Part shown: positions 51,468-60,479 of the stretch, one piece after another | Layout of the letters: each line of letters begins with the position of its first letter | Position numbering within the stretch: the first letter of the stretch is position 1 | Assembly: GCF_000716595.1 (NCBI RefSeq) | Contig: NZ_JNXC01000011.1 | Location: forward strand, 104,981-168,980 | From: Saccharothrix sp. NRRL B-16314 | GTDB taxonomy: Bacteria > Actinomycetota > Actinomycetes > Mycobacteriales > Pseudonocardiaceae | Direction of reading: 5' to 3' | DNA: 64,000 nucleotides | Notes under the pieces: model-generated | What the model saw: only the letters and a program-made list of their open reading frames with translations | What the model was told of the DNA's origin: nothing | Database searches by the model: none | Translations under genes and position numbers: made by a program

Positions 51468-54400
51468 GTGTCCAGCAGCAGTCCTGCTTCACAGTTCGGC
51501 CCCAATGAGTGGCTGGTCGAGGAGATGTACGAGCAGTTCCTCGCCGACCCGTCGTCGGTAGACCCGGCCTGGCACGACTTCTTCGCCGACTACAAGTCGA
51601 CGCAGCGGTCGGGCAACGGGGTCGCGACGACGGCCGCGGAGAACGGCACCACGACCGCCACCAAGCCGGCCCCGGCCCAGCAGGCCCCGCAGCAGCCGAA
51701 CAGGTCGGCGCCCGCCGCATCGACCACCGCTCAGCAGCAGCCGCCGCAGCCGACACCGTCGAAGAGCACAGCGCCGGCCCAGAAGCCCGCGAGCAAGCCC
51801 GCTCCCGCCGAGGCCGCCAAGGCCGCGCCGGTGCAGCCGGCCCAGGGCCAGGAGCAGAAGCAGCTCCGCGGCGCCTCCGCCGCCATCGCGAAGAACATGG
51901 AGCTGTCGCTCACCGTTCCGACCGCGACGAGCGTGCGCGCCGTGCCCGCGAAGCTGCTGGCCGACAACCGCATCGTGATCAACAACCACCTCAAGCGCAC
52001 CCGCGGTGGGAAGGTCTCCTTCACCCACCTGATCGGGTACGCGGTGGTCCGGGCGCTCCAGGCGTACCCGAACATGAACCGGCACTACGCCGCGGTCGAC
52101 GGCAAGCCGTTCGTGGTCACCCCCGAGCACGTGAACTTCGGCCTGGCGATCGACCTGCCCGGCAAGGACGGCTCGCGCACGCTCGTCGTCGCGTCCATCA
52201 AGGGCTGCGAGAACATGACGTTCACGCAGTTCTGGCAGGCCTACGAGGACCTGATCCGCAAGGCGCGGACGGGCTCGTTGACCACCGAGGACTTCTCCGG
52301 CACCACGATCTCGCTGACCAACCCCGGCACGATCGGCACCAACCACTCGGTGCCGCGCCTGCAGGCGGGCCAGGGCACGATCATCGGCGTCGGCGCGATG
52401 GAGTACCCGGCGCACTTCCAGGGCACCAGCGAGCAGGCCCTCACGGACATGGGCGTCAGCAAGGTCATCACGCTGACCTCCACCTACGACCACCGCGTCA
52501 TCCAGGGCGCCGAGTCGGGCGAGTTCCTGCGCCGCATCCACCAGCTGCTGCTGGGCGAGGACGGCTTCTACGACGACGTCTTCACGTCGCTGCGGCTGCC
52601 GTACGAGCCGATCCGCTGGGTCGCCGACATCCCCGAGGGCGCGGTCGACAAGACGGCCCGGGTCATCGAGCTGATCGACGCGTTCCGCACCCGCGGCCAC
52701 CTGATGGCCGACACGGACCCGCTGAACTACCGGCAGCGCAGCCACCAGGACCTCGACGTCCTGTCGCACGGCCTGACCCTGTGGGACCTCGACCGGGAGT
52801 TCCCGGTCGGCGGGTTCGCGGCCCGGGAGCGGATGCGGCTGCGCGACATCCTCGGCGTGCTGCGCAACTCGTACTGCCGCACCGTCGGCGTCGAGTACAT
52901 GCACATCCTCGACCCGGAGGAGCGCCTCTGGATCCAGGAGCGCGTCGAGGTGCCGCACGAGAAGCCGCCGGCCACCGTGCAGAAGTACATCCTGTCGAAG
53001 CTCAACGCCGCCGAGGCGTTCGAGACCTTCCTCCAGACCAAGTACGTCGGCCAGAAGCGGTTCTCGCTCGAAGGCGGCGAGACGGTCATCCCGCTGCTGG
53101 ACGCGGTGCTGGACAAGGCCGCCGAGCACGAGATCGACGAGGTCGTCATCGGCATGCCGCACCGCGGCCGGCTGAACGTGCTGGCGAACATCGTCGGCAA
53201 GCCGATCTCGCAGATCTTCCGCGAGTTCGAGGGCAACCTCGACCCCGGTCAGGCGCACGGCTCCGGTGACGTCAAGTACCACCTGGGCGCCGAGGGCAAG
53301 TACTTCCGGATGTTCGGCGACGGCGAGACGAAGGTGTCGCTGACCGCGAACCCGTCGCACCTCGAAGCCGTGGACCCGGTGCTCGAAGGCATCGTCCGGG
53401 CCAAGCAGGACATGCTCGACAAGGGCGGCGAGGGCTTCACCGTGCTGCCGGTCGCGCTGCACGGCGACGCCGCGTTCGCGGGCCAGGGCGTGGTCGCCGA
53501 GACGCTGAACCTGGCGCTGGTGCGCGGTTACCGCACCGGCGGCACGGTGCACGTCGTGGTGAACAACCAGGTCGGCTTCACCACCGCGCCCGAGCACTCG
53601 CGCTCGTCGAAGTACTCGACCGACGTGGCGAAGATGATCGGCTCGCCGGTGTTCCACGTGAACGGCGACGACCCGGAGGCGTGCTACTGGGTCGCCAAGC
53701 TGGCCGTGGACTACCGGCAGCGGTTCAACAAGGACGTCGTGATCGACATGGTGTGCTACCGCCGCCGCGGTCACAACGAGGGCGACGACCCCTCGATGAC
53801 GCAGCCGGCGATGTACGACGTGATCGACACCAAGCGGTCGGTGCGCAAGACCTACACCGAGTCCCTGATCGGCCGCGGCGACATCTCCGTCGAAGAGGCC
53901 GAGAAGGCGCTGCAGGACTTCTCGTCGCAGCTGGAGCACGTGTTCAACGAGGTCAGGGAGCTGGAGAAGCACCCGATCAAGACCTCGCCGTCGATCGAGG
54001 CGGAGCAGCAGATCCCGGCCAAGCTGCCCACCGGGATCGACCGGTCGATCATCGAGAAGATCGCCGACGCGCACGTGAACCTGCCCGAGGGCTTCACCCC
54101 GCACCCGCGGGTCAAGCCGGTGCTGGAGCGGCGCGCCAAGATGGCCCGCGAGGGTGGCATCGACTGGGCGTTCGCCGAGCTGCTGGCGTTCGGGTCGCTG
54201 GTGCTGGAGGGCCGCACGGTCCGGCTGGCGGGCCAGGACTCGCGGCGCGGCACGTTCGTGCAGCGGCACGCCACGCTGGTGGACCGGAAGAAGTCCGAGG
54301 AGTACACGCCGCTGCAGAACCTGGCCGAGAGCCAGGGCAAGTTCATGGTGTACGACTCGGTGCTGTCCGAGTTCGCGGCGCTGGGCTTCGAGTACGGGTA

Positions 54401-55184
54401 CTCGGTGGCCAACCCGGACGCGCTGGTGCTGTGGGAGGCGCAGTTCGGCGACTTCGTCAACGGCGCGCAGCCGATCATCGACGAGTTCATCTCGTCCGGT
54501 GAGGCGAAGTGGGGCCAGCTGTCCGACGTGGTGCTGCTGCTGCCGCACGGCCACGAGGGCCAGGGCCCGGACCACACGTCCGGCCGGATCGAGCGGTTCC
54601 TCCAGCTGTGCGCGGAGGGCTCGATGACGATCGCGGTGCCGTCCACGCCGGCGAACTACTTCCACCTGCTGCGGCGGCACGCGCTGGACGGCGTCAACCG
54701 CCCGCTGGTGGTGTTCACGCCCAAGTCGATGCTCCGCCTGAAGACCGCGACCAGCCCGGTCGAGGACTTCGTCGAGGACCGGTTCCAGTCGGTGATCGAC
54801 GACAAGACCGGCCTGGACCAGAGCGCGGTGCGCAAGGTCCTGCTGTGCAGCGGCAAGATCTACTACGAGCTGGCCGCCGAGCAGGAGAAGCGTGCCGCCA
54901 AGGACGTCGCCGTGCTGCGGGTGGAACAGCTCTACCCGGTGCCCGCGCGCAAGCTGACCGAGGCGCTGGACCGCTACCCGAACGCCACCGAGGTCCGCTG
55001 GGTCCAGGAGGAGCCGGCGAACCAGGGTGCGTGGCCGTTCTTCGGGTTGGCGCTGCCGGAGTTGCTGCCGGAGCGGTTCGCCGTGAAGCGCGTCTCGCGC
55101 CGTCCGATGGCCGCGCCGTCGGCGGGTTCGTCCAAGGTGCACGAGCTGGAGCAGCGCGAGCTGATCGCGAAGGCGTTCGAGTAG
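51468..55184 (+). CDS. kgd: multifunctional 2-oxoglutarate decarboxylase/dehydrogenase E1 with E2-like domain
   Basis: A 1238-residue TCA-cycle enzyme, the length of mycobacterial Kgd. Residues 1-45 are the E1o N-terminal helix ([27 protein letters not shown]), 46-125 a Pro/Ala/Gln-rich linker, 125-365 an E2 succinyltransferase-like domain with [21 protein letters not shown], and the remainder the thiamine-diphosphate E1 ([18 protein letters not shown] near 563; [22 protein letters not shown]). It lacks a lipoyl domain, so it must work with other E2/E3 subunits as in Corynebacteriales. The GTG at 51468 is used. The DUF6104-like gene behind it is a common companion. Confidence 0.97.
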   Translation: MSSSSPASQFGPNEWLVEEMYEQFLADPSSVDPAWHDFFADYKSTQRSGNGVATTAAENGTTTATKPAPAQQAPQQPNRSAPAASTTAQQQPPQPTPSKSTAPAQKPASKPAPAEAAKAAPVQPAQGQEQKQLRGASAAIAKNMELSLTVPTATSVRAVPAKLLADNRIVINNHLKRTRGGKVSFTHLIGYAVVRALQAYPNMNRHYAAVDGKPFVVTPEHVNFGLAIDLPGKDGSRTLVVASIKGCENMTFTQFWQAYEDLIRKARTGSLTTEDFSGTTISLTNPGTIGTNHSVPRLQAGQGTIIGVGAMEYPAHFQGTSEQALTDMGVSKVITLTSTYDHRVIQGAESGEFLRRIHQLLLGEDGFYDDVFTSLRLPYEPIRWVADIPEGAVDKTARVIELIDAFRTRGHLMADTDPLNYRQRSHQDLDVLSHGLTLWDLDREFPVGGFAARERMRLRDILGVLRNSYCRTVGVEYMHILDPEERLWIQERVEVPHEKPPATVQKYILSKLNAAEAFETFLQTKYVGQKRFSLEGGETVIPLLDAVLDKAAEHEIDEVVIGMPHRGRLNVLANIVGKPISQIFREFEGNLDPGQAHGSGDVKYHLGAEGKYFRMFGDGETKVSLTANPSHLEAVDPVLEGIVRAKQDMLDKGGEGFTVLPVALHGDAAFAGQGVVAETLNLALVRGYRTGGTVHVVVNNQVGFTTAPEHSRSSKYSTDVAKMIGSPVFHVNGDDPEACYWVAKLAVDYRQRFNKDVVIDMVCYRRRGHNEGDDPSMTQPAMYDVIDTKRSVRKTYTESLIGRGDISVEEAEKALQDFSSQLEHVFNEVRELEKHPIKTSPSIEAEQQIPAKLPTGIDRSIIEKIADAHVNLPEGFTPHPRVKPVLERRAKMAREGGIDWAFAELLAFGSLVLEGRTVRLAGQDSRRGTFVQRHATLVDRKKSEEYTPLQNLAESQGKFMVYDSVLSEFAALGFEYGYSVANPDALVLWEAQFGDFVNGAQPIIDEFISSGEAKWGQLSDVVLLLPHGHEGQGPDHTSGRIERFLQLCAEGSMTIAVPSTPANYFHLLRRHALDGVNRPLVVFTPKSMLRLKTATSPVEDFVEDRFQSVIDDKTGLDQSAVRKVLLCSGKIYYELAAEQEKRAAKDVAVLRVEQLYPVPARKLTEALDRYPNATEVRWVQEEPANQGAWPFFGLALPELLPERFAVKRVSRRPMAAPSAGSSKVHELEQRELIAKAFE

Positions 55185-55256
55185 GAACTGGTGGATCGCG
55201 CCGAGCCGTCGAGACCTCCGGGTGTCGGCGGCTCGGCCGTCTGTGGAGGAAAGACC

Positions 55257-55436
55257 GTGTACTTCACCGATCGTGGCATCGAGGAACTGGAAACCCGCCG
55301 GGGCGAGGAGGAAGTGAGCTTCGCCTGGCTGGCCGACAAGCTGCGTGCCTTCGTCGACGCCAACCCCGACTTCGAGACCGCCGTCGAGCGGCTGGCCACC
55401 TACCTGGCCAGGGACGACGAGGACTTCGAGGACTGA
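55257..55436 (+). CDS. DUF6104-family small protein
   Basis: A 59-residue acidic protein with GGAGGAAAG five bases before its GTG. The sequence YFTDRGIEELETRRGEEEVSFAWLADKLRAFVDANPDFETAVERLATYLARDDED matches the small family found after kgd in many actinobacteria. It is helical and has no known function. Its last 57 coding bases recur, mutated, at 56481-56537. Confidence 0.9.
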   Translation: MYFTDRGIEELETRRGEEEVSFAWLADKLRAFVDANPDFETAVERLATYLARDDEDFED

Positions 55437-55465
55437 CCTGCGCGCAAGCCCCCCGTGCCGCCGTG

Positions 55466-55504
55466 TTGACAGCCGAACCAGGTAAGTAGAAACTAACCGT
55501 TAGT
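55466..55504 (+). promoter_or_regulatory. leaderless promoter with ACTAACCGTTAGT operator
   Basis: A consensus -35 TTGACA (55466-55471) and a -10 GAAACT (55489-55494) are 17 bp apart; the GTG of the ArsR-AHSA1 gene begins eight bases after the -10, so the transcript is probably leaderless. The perfect dyad ACTAAC-C-GTTAGT (55492-55504) covers the end of the -10, the start site and the start codon, fitting autorepression by the encoded ArsR domain. Confidence 0.7.
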
Positions 55505-56306
55505 GGCAACTTACGAACTTGATGGATGGGGCGTGCTCGGCGATCGCACCCGGCGTGCGATCTTCGAGCGGGTCGCCGACCGCGCGCAGACGGTCGGCGA
55601 ACTGGCCGCCGGGATGCCGGTCAGCAGGCCGGCGGTGTCGCAGCACCTCAAGGTGCTCAAGGACGCCGGCCTGGTGGTCGACCAGCCGGTCGGCAACCGC
55701 CGCATCTATCGGGTCGACCCGGACGGGCTGGCCGCGTTCCGCGCGCAGCTCGACGGGTTCTGGACCAGGACCTTGGCGGCCTACAAGCGGTCCGCCGAGG
55801 ACTTCGACACGGGAGGCCCGATGACGACGCAGGCAGAACAGGCGACGGTGCGGTCCGACATCGTCGTGGAGGCGCCGCTGGAGCGCGCGTTCGCGGTGTT
55901 CACCGAGCGGTTCGGTGATTTCAAGCCGGTGGAGCACAACATCCTCGGGGTGGAACTGGCCGAGACGGTCTTCGAACGCCGGGTGGGCGGCCACATCTAC
56001 GACCGCGCGGTGGACGGCAGCGAGTGCCGCTGGGCGCGCGTGCTGGTCTACGAGCCGCCGCACCGGGTGGTGTTCAGCTGGGACCTCGACCCTCGCTGGC
56101 AGGTCGAATCCGACCCGGACCGGACCAGCGAGGTCGACGTGCGGTTCATCGCCGAAACGGCGGGGCGCACGCGGGTGGAACTGGAGCACCGCCACATCGA
56201 CCGGCACGGCGAGGGCTGGCACAGCGTCAGCGACGGTGTCGGCAGCGAGGGCGGCTGGCCGCTGTACCTGCGGCGCTTCGCCGGGCTGTTCGACCAGGAA
56301 GCCTGA
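55503..56306 (+). CDS. ArsR-AHSA1 fusion protein
   Basis: A 267-residue fusion. Residues 1-105 are an ArsR winged helix (GVLGDRTRRAIFERVADRAQTVGELAAGMPVSRPAVSQHLKVLKDAGLVVDQPVGNRRIYRVDPDG). Residues 118-267 are an AHSA1/START domain (VEAPLERAFAVFTERFGDFKPVEHN; GWPLYLRRFAGLF). At the junction, GGGAGG (55811-55816) lies four bases before an in-frame ATG at 55821, a position expected for a separate AHSA1 start. The gene may therefore yield both the fusion and a free AHSA1 protein. The fusion could couple ligand binding directly to DNA release. Confidence 0.92.
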   Translation: MATYELDGWGVLGDRTRRAIFERVADRAQTVGELAAGMPVSRPAVSQHLKVLKDAGLVVDQPVGNRRIYRVDPDGLAAFRAQLDGFWTRTLAAYKRSAEDFDTGGPMTTQAEQATVRSDIVVEAPLERAFAVFTERFGDFKPVEHNILGVELAETVFERRVGGHIYDRAVDGSECRWARVLVYEPPHRVVFSWDLDPRWQVESDPDRTSEVDVRFIAETAGRTRVELEHRHIDRHGEGWHSVSDGVGSEGGWPLYLRRFAGLFDQEA

Positions 56307-56362
56307 CCACACCGCCTTGTCGCGTCACCCCGGGACTGTCGGCGGACGGCCGTCGGCTGCCG

Positions 56363-56418
56363 CTCGCCGGTGAGACGGTTGACCAGCCGGCCGAACCCTG
56401 GCCGGTCAACCGTCTCGC
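56363..56418. repeat. 56-bp hairpin element, copy A
   Basis: A 56-bp element that matches 57330-57385 at 53 positions. Its perfect 13-bp stem is GAGACGGTTGACC with GGTCAACCGTCTC. It lies 57 bases beyond the ArsR-AHSA1 stop and may terminate that gene. It is directly joined to a decayed copy of the aldo/keto reductase 3' end. Confidence 0.92.
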
Positions 56419-56473
56419 TCGGGCCGGGGGCGGGAAGAGCTCGTCCAGGGCGATCTCCGTCGACAGCTCGGCC
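56419..56473 (-). pseudogene. fragment of the aldo/keto reductase 3' end
   Basis: GGAAGAGCTCGTCCAG and its flanks at 56419-56450, then CGATCTCCGTCGAC, match the C-terminal coding part of the aldo/keto reductase gene (about 57486-57559) in the same orientation, with a gap of about 26 bases and several substitutions. It cannot encode a protein. It marks one edge of a tandem duplication. Confidence 0.7.
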
Positions 56474-56537
56474 GTTCGTGGACTTCGAGACCGCTGTCGA
56501 GCGGCAGGCCACCTACCTGGCCCGGGACGACGAGGAC
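56474..56537 (+). pseudogene. fragment of the DUF6104-like gene
   Basis: Bases 56481-56537 match 55368-55424, the end of the DUF6104-like gene, at 54 of 57 positions. A further TTCGT just upstream continues the match after a 12-base deletion. It still reads DFETAVERQATYLARDDED but has no start or context of its own. It abuts the aldo/keto reductase fragment, forming a duplication junction near 56470. Confidence 0.85.
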
Positions 56538-56616
56538 CGACTCCACAGTTCCGGTGTCGGGCTGTCGGACGCCGAGAGGATGATGTGGGCCACTCATCGT
56601 CCTGAGAGGGCCCTGG

Positions 56617-57213
56617 TTGATCACCGACCCGACTACCCGCCGCGCGTTCACCGACGAGTCCTACCGCGAAGCGAGTGGGGACGACAAAGGGTTCTACGTG
56701 CTGGCGTCAGCGGTCTTCGAGCCCGGCGAACACCTGGAAGCGCGTGAAGTGCTGCTGGGCCTGCGAGGCGACCGCAGCACGGCGAAGTTGCACTGGAACG
56801 AGATGGACAGGCACCAGAAGCGAACAGCGGCACAGCGGCTGGCAGACGTCGAAGGCATGCACCTCGTCGCGATCGGCTCACCGCTCCCCGTCAAACGGCA
56901 GGAACGAGCACGGGTGGCTTGTCTGAGGCTGATGGTGCGCGAACTGCACACCTACGGGGTTTGCGAGCTGCTGATCGAATCTCGGACGAACGAACTCGAC
57001 AAGCGCGATGTCGCCACGGTCAGCGGCGCACGCTACGACCTGCCCAAGGGCACGCGTTTCAGGGTGGAGCACCAAGCCGGCGCCAAAGAGCCGTTGTTCT
57101 GGGCTGCGGACATCATCGCCGGCGCGGTGCGTGCTCATCTGATGGGGGACAGCAGCTACCAGGACATACTCTCGGAGCGCCTGTACGAGGTGTTCGTCGA
57201 CACCGGTTGCTGA
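56617..57213 (+). CDS. DUF3800-like protein
   Basis: A 198-residue soluble protein. The N-terminal RRAFTDESYREASGDDKGFYVLASAVF and the C-terminal LFWAADIIAGAVRAHLMG fit the DUF3800 pattern (a D-E-S strand and an A-D-x-I-A-G helix, RNase H-like fold in predictions), a family often linked to mobile elements and defence islands. The TTG at 56617 follows GAGAGGG; no better start exists. Its codon use looks less GC-skewed than its neighbours (for example aag, cac and aca codons are common), consistent with acquisition. It is enclosed by duplicated flanks, as described for the segment 55.3-57.6 kb. Confidence 0.75.
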   Translation: MITDPTTRRAFTDESYREASGDDKGFYVLASAVFEPGEHLEAREVLLGLRGDRSTAKLHWNEMDRHQKRTAAQRLADVEGMHLVAIGSPLPVKRQERARVACLRLMVRELHTYGVCELLIESRTNELDKRDVATVSGARYDLPKGTRFRVEHQAGAKEPLFWAADIIAGAVRAHLMGDSSYQDILSERLYEVFVDTGC

Positions 57214-57329
57214 CGACGCCACGGACGACTCCGGACATGCGTAAGGCCAGGGTCCCGGTCTGCCCCAGGTGCACCTGGCCTTGCGACTCGCCTGAGCACC
57301 CACGGTGCCAGACTCCGAGGTGGATGCTA

Positions 57330-57385
57330 CTCGCCGGTGAGACGGTTGACCAGCCGGCCGAACCCCGACTGGTCAACCGTCTCGC
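57330..57385. repeat. 56-bp hairpin element, copy B
   Basis: Matches 56363-56418 at 53 of 56 positions; the three differences all lie in the loop region, while the 13-bp stem is identical. It lies 62 bases beyond the aldo/keto reductase stop (minus strand) and 116 beyond the DUF3800-like stop, and could serve as a bidirectional terminator. Confidence 0.92.
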
Positions 57386-57447
57386 CTGGTCAGGCCGATT
57401 CTGTCAGCGAGTTGCGCACACCCGATCGATGACGCCCCCCGGTGAGA

Positions 57448-58440
57448 TCACCAGGCGTACGCCTCCGGAGCGGGCTTGCTGCCGTTCGGGCCGGGTGCCG
57501 GGAAGAGCTCGTCCAGCTTGGCCAGCACGTCGGCGTCCAGCTCGATCTCGGTCGACCGCAGCGAGCCGTCCAGCTGCCCGGCGGTGCGCGGCCCGATGAT
57601 CGGCGCCGTCACGCCTTCCTGGTGCAGCAGCCACGCCACGCCGACGTGCGCCGGGTCCTCACCCAGGTCCGCCGACAGCTTCTCGTACGCCTCGATCGCG
57701 TCCCGGTGCTTCTCCAGCGCCTCCAGGCTGCGACCGGAGTTGCCGCGTGACCCACCGCCCTCGCGCTGCTTGCGCAGCACACCACCGAGCAGACCACCGC
57801 CCAGCGGCGACCACGGGATGACGCCGAGGCCGTAGTGCCGTGCCGCGGGCAGCACTTCCAGCTCCGCGAAGCGGTTCACCAGGTTGTAGATCGACTGCTC
57901 GCTGACCAGACCGAGGAAGTGCCGGCTGCGCGCGGCCTCCTGCGCCTGGGCGATGTGCCACCCGGCGAAGTTGGACGACCCGAAGTAGACCACCTTCCCC
58001 TGCTGCCGCAGCACCGAGAACGCCTCCCAGATCTCGTCCCACGGGGTGTTGCGATCCACGTGGTGCATCTGGAGCAGGTCGATGTGGTCGGTCTGCAACC
58101 GCGCCAGCGACGCGTCCGCCGCCCGCCGGATGTGCAGCGCGGACAGCCGGCCCTCGTTCGGCCAGTCCCCCATGTCCCCGTACAGCTTGGTGGCGAGCAC
58201 CGTCTTCTCCCGCCGCCCACCGCCCTGGGCGAACCACCGGCCGATGATGTTCTCGGTGATGCCCTCGCCCCGCTCCCACCCGTAGACGTCGGCGGTGTCG
58301 AAGAAGTTGATGCCGTGCTCGTGCGCCCGGTCCATGATCGCGTGGCTGTCGGCCTCGGACGTTTCCGGTCCGAAGTTCATCGTGCCCAGGCACAAGCGGG
58401 ACACGGACAGGCCGGAGCGGCCGAGTTGGGTGTACTCCAT
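57448..58440 (-). CDS. aldo/keto reductase
   Basis: A 330-residue NADPH-dependent reductase of the AKR11/AKR13-like group. The catalytic tetrad is visible: NFFDTADVYG (Asp and Tyr), VLATKLYGD (Lys) and DLLQMHHVDRN (His). GSSNFAGWHIAQAQ and VIPWSPLGGGLLGG are typical, and LHQEGVTAPIIGPRTAGQLDGSLRSTEIELDADVLAKLD contacts the cofactor. I use the ATG at 58440, at the conserved MEYTQLGRSGLSVSRLCLGTM; the frame runs much further upstream but that part is antisense to another gene. Its 3' end has been duplicated at 56.4 kb. Confidence 0.95.
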   Translation of the reverse strand: MEYTQLGRSGLSVSRLCLGTMNFGPETSEADSHAIMDRAHEHGINFFDTADVYGWERGEGITENIIGRWFAQGGGRREKTVLATKLYGDMGDWPNEGRLSALHIRRAADASLARLQTDHIDLLQMHHVDRNTPWDEIWEAFSVLRQQGKVVYFGSSNFAGWHIAQAQEAARSRHFLGLVSEQSIYNLVNRFAELEVLPAARHYGLGVIPWSPLGGGLLGGVLRKQREGGGSRGNSGRSLEALEKHRDAIEAYEKLSADLGEDPAHVGVAWLLHQEGVTAPIIGPRTAGQLDGSLRSTEIELDADVLAKLDELFPAPGPNGSKPAPEAYAW

Positions 58441-58554
58441 ACGCCCACCCTGCCCGAACCCGAGCGGCACGACCACCCGGGCGTCCGAGGGGTGGTCACG
58501 TTCCGCAAACCGCTCCGCAGCAAGGGTTCCCGCGGTTAAGATCCGCGCCTGCAC

Positions 58555-58582
58555 CACGCACAGGCCTCGAGCGCTGTGCGTG
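58555..58582. promoter_or_regulatory. 9-bp hairpin/dyad before an O-antigen-ligase-like gene
   Basis: CACGCACAG (58555-58563) pairs exactly with CTGTGCGTG (58574-58582) around a ten-base loop containing CTCGAG. It ends eight bases before the GGGGAGG ribosome binding site of the next gene. It may be an operator or an mRNA structure that affects translation. Confidence 0.5.
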
Positions 58583-58602
58583 AAAGGCTTGGGGAGGCCT
58601 GC

Positions 58603-59991
58603 GTGGGGGGAGCCTTGCCGAACGACGTCGTGCCACGGGACGGGACGTCCCTGCCGAACGCCGTGCTGCTCCTCCTCGCCGCCATCGCGGCCTCCGTCGT
58701 CGCCCAAGGCGGCTACTACCTGCCCGGACGGCTCCTGCCCACCGCACTGGTCGCGTTCGCCCTGGTCCTGGCCCTGCGCCACCGACCGGTCCGCCCCGGC
58801 GTCCTGCCACCGGCCTGCCTCGCGTTCGCCGCGTGGGCCGTGCTGCGGGCCGTCCTCGGCGCCGCGAACGCGCTGCCCACGGTCGCGGCGGTCGTTTGCC
58901 TGGCCGCCGCGGCGTTCGTGGCCCAGCGCGCCGACGCGCGGCAACGCAACCTGTGCGCCTCGGTGGTCGTCGGCGTCGGCGCCCTGGTGGCGCTGACCGG
59001 CTGGGCCGCCGTGGTGTGGCGGATACCGTCGTGGTCGGTGGTCGCCGAAGGCCTGGTCCGCGCGGCGTCGACGCTCACCTACCCCAACGCCGCCGCAGCC
59101 CTCGTCGCCGCGCTCGCCGTCCTCGCACTCGCCCTGAACGCCGCCCACCCGGACTCGTTGCCACTGGCCGGTGCGGCGTACGCGCTGCTGGTGGGTGTGG
59201 GCGCGACGCTGAGCCGTGCCGGTCTGCTCGCACTGGCGGCCGGACTGGTGGCCCTGGCCGTGTTCGGCGGCACCCGCGCGACCCTGCGGCACGCCGGTCC
59301 GGCCGGGCTCGGCGCGCTGATCGCCCTCGCCGCCCTCGCACCGTCCTTCCCGGCGGGACAACCGGCCCGAACCGGCCTGGCGGTGCTCGGGCTCGTCGGC
59401 GGCCTGGCGGTCGCGCTCGGCCTCAGTCGGGCGAACGCGAGGGGCCGGGTGTTCGGCGTGGTGGTCGGGTTCGCCGCCGCCGCGCTGGTCCCGCTCTTCG
59501 TCTACCGCCGTGGCCTGGGAACGATGCTGGCAGGCCGGATCTCCACCAGTTCACCGGACCGCAGCGGTGCCACGCGGGCCGCGCTGGACCTCGTCGCCGC
59601 GCAGCCGTGGACCGGGGTGGGACCGGGCCGCGGGTGGTTCGTGTTCACCGCGCCCGACGGCTCCCGCGTCATGCGGTACGTCCACAACGAATACCTCCAG
59701 GTGCTGGTCGAACTGGGCGCGATCGGCCTGGTCCTCCTGCTGCTGGCGCTGGTGGCACTGGCCGTCGAGGTCTGGCGTGGCCGCACGAGGACGCCCCTGT
59801 GGGCCGGGGCCGCCGCCGCGCTGGTCGTGCTGCTCGTCCACAGCGGGTTCGACTTCCTGTGGCACCTGCCCGTGATCGTGCTGACCGCCGGGCTGCTCAC
59901 CGGCCTGGCCGCGTCGCCGCTCCACCACTACCGACCCGCTGCCGAAACACCCGTGGACGCAGCAGCCCCAACCGCAAAGGAGCAACTGTGA
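58603..59991 (+). CDS. O-antigen ligase/Wzy-like polytopic membrane protein
   Basis: A 462-residue protein with about twelve transmembrane helices. The loop between late helices, AALDLVAAQPWTGVGPGRGWFVF followed by RYVHNEYLQVLVELGAIGLVLLLLALV, is the Wzy_C/O-antigen ligase signature, including the conserved His-Asn. Such proteins polymerise or transfer lipid-linked glycans on the outer face of the membrane. The GTG at 58603 lies five bases after GGGGAGG and is preferred over the GTG at 58576. No other glycan genes are nearby. The secreted-protein gene behind it overlaps by four bases. Confidence 0.85.
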   Translation: MGGALPNDVVPRDGTSLPNAVLLLLAAIAASVVAQGGYYLPGRLLPTALVAFALVLALRHRPVRPGVLPPACLAFAAWAVLRAVLGAANALPTVAAVVCLAAAAFVAQRADARQRNLCASVVVGVGALVALTGWAAVVWRIPSWSVVAEGLVRAASTLTYPNAAAALVAALAVLALALNAAHPDSLPLAGAAYALLVGVGATLSRAGLLALAAGLVALAVFGGTRATLRHAGPAGLGALIALAALAPSFPAGQPARTGLAVLGLVGGLAVALGLSRANARGRVFGVVVGFAAAALVPLFVYRRGLGTMLAGRISTSSPDRSGATRAALDLVAAQPWTGVGPGRGWFVFTAPDGSRVMRYVHNEYLQVLVELGAIGLVLLLLALVALAVEVWRGRTRTPLWAGAAAALVVLLVHSGFDFLWHLPVIVLTAGLLTGLAASPLHHYRPAAETPVDAAAPTAKEQL

Positions 59992-60437
59992 AGCTCTCCG
60001 CACTCCGAAACGTCCGTCCGGCCAAGGCCGCCGCGGTCCTCGCCGTGGTCGCGGGCGCGATCTTCGCGTCCGTGCTGCCGTCCAGCGCCGACGTGAGCGC
60101 CCAGTCCCCGTCCCAGTCGGGCGTCCGCCTCCAGTCACCGGCTGAACGACTCGCGCGCGGTGCGGCGGTCAGAGTCGAGTTGCTGGTGACGTGCCCGGCC
60201 TCCAGCTGGGCGAGTTCCATCGGCGTCCGGCTCAGCCAGCGCGTCGGCTCCGACGTCGCGTCCGGCTACGGGTACACGAGCTTCACCTGCACCGGCGGCC
60301 TCCAGTCCGTCTCGGTCACCGTGCAGGCGGAGCAGAACGCGTTCCGGGCGAGCCTCGCCTACGCCTCGGCCAACCTCAGCGGCAGCGGCAGCAACACGGT
60401 CTACGACGACCGCGAGATCGAGATCGTCAACCCGTGA
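59988..60437 (+). CDS. secreted protein of unknown function
   Basis: A 149-residue exported protein with AAAGGAG five bases before its GTG, overlapping the ligase-like stop (GTGA). A Sec signal peptide (KLSALRNVRPAKAAAVLAVVAGAIFASVLPSSADV) precedes a beta-rich domain with two cysteines (VTCPAS, FTCTGG), probably one disulfide, and Ser/Gly/Thr-rich strands. I do not recognise the family. Coupling to a Wzy-like gene suggests a cell-surface role, perhaps as an acceptor or partner of a surface glycan. Confidence 0.8.
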   Translation: MKLSALRNVRPAKAAAVLAVVAGAIFASVLPSSADVSAQSPSQSGVRLQSPAERLARGAAVRVELLVTCPASSWASSIGVRLSQRVGSDVASGYGYTSFTCTGGLQSVSVTVQAEQNAFRASLAYASANLSGSGSNTVYDDREIEIVNP

Positions 60438-60479
60438 CACCGCGGGGTGGGGCTCGCCGGTCCGGTGCACCCCACCCCG

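Noticed and set aside
51489..55142. 1217-codon open frame on the minus strand
   Set aside because: Antisense to kgd, with low-complexity composition and no motif.
56363..57385. Insertion sequence carrying the DUF3800-like gene
   Set aside because: The flanking 56-bp elements are direct copies of a hairpin, but there is no transposase or target-site duplication; tandem duplication explains the fragments better.
58441..59361. N-terminal extension of the aldo/keto reductase frame
   Set aside because: The extension is antisense to the ligase-like gene and unlike the family; the conserved protein begins at 58440.
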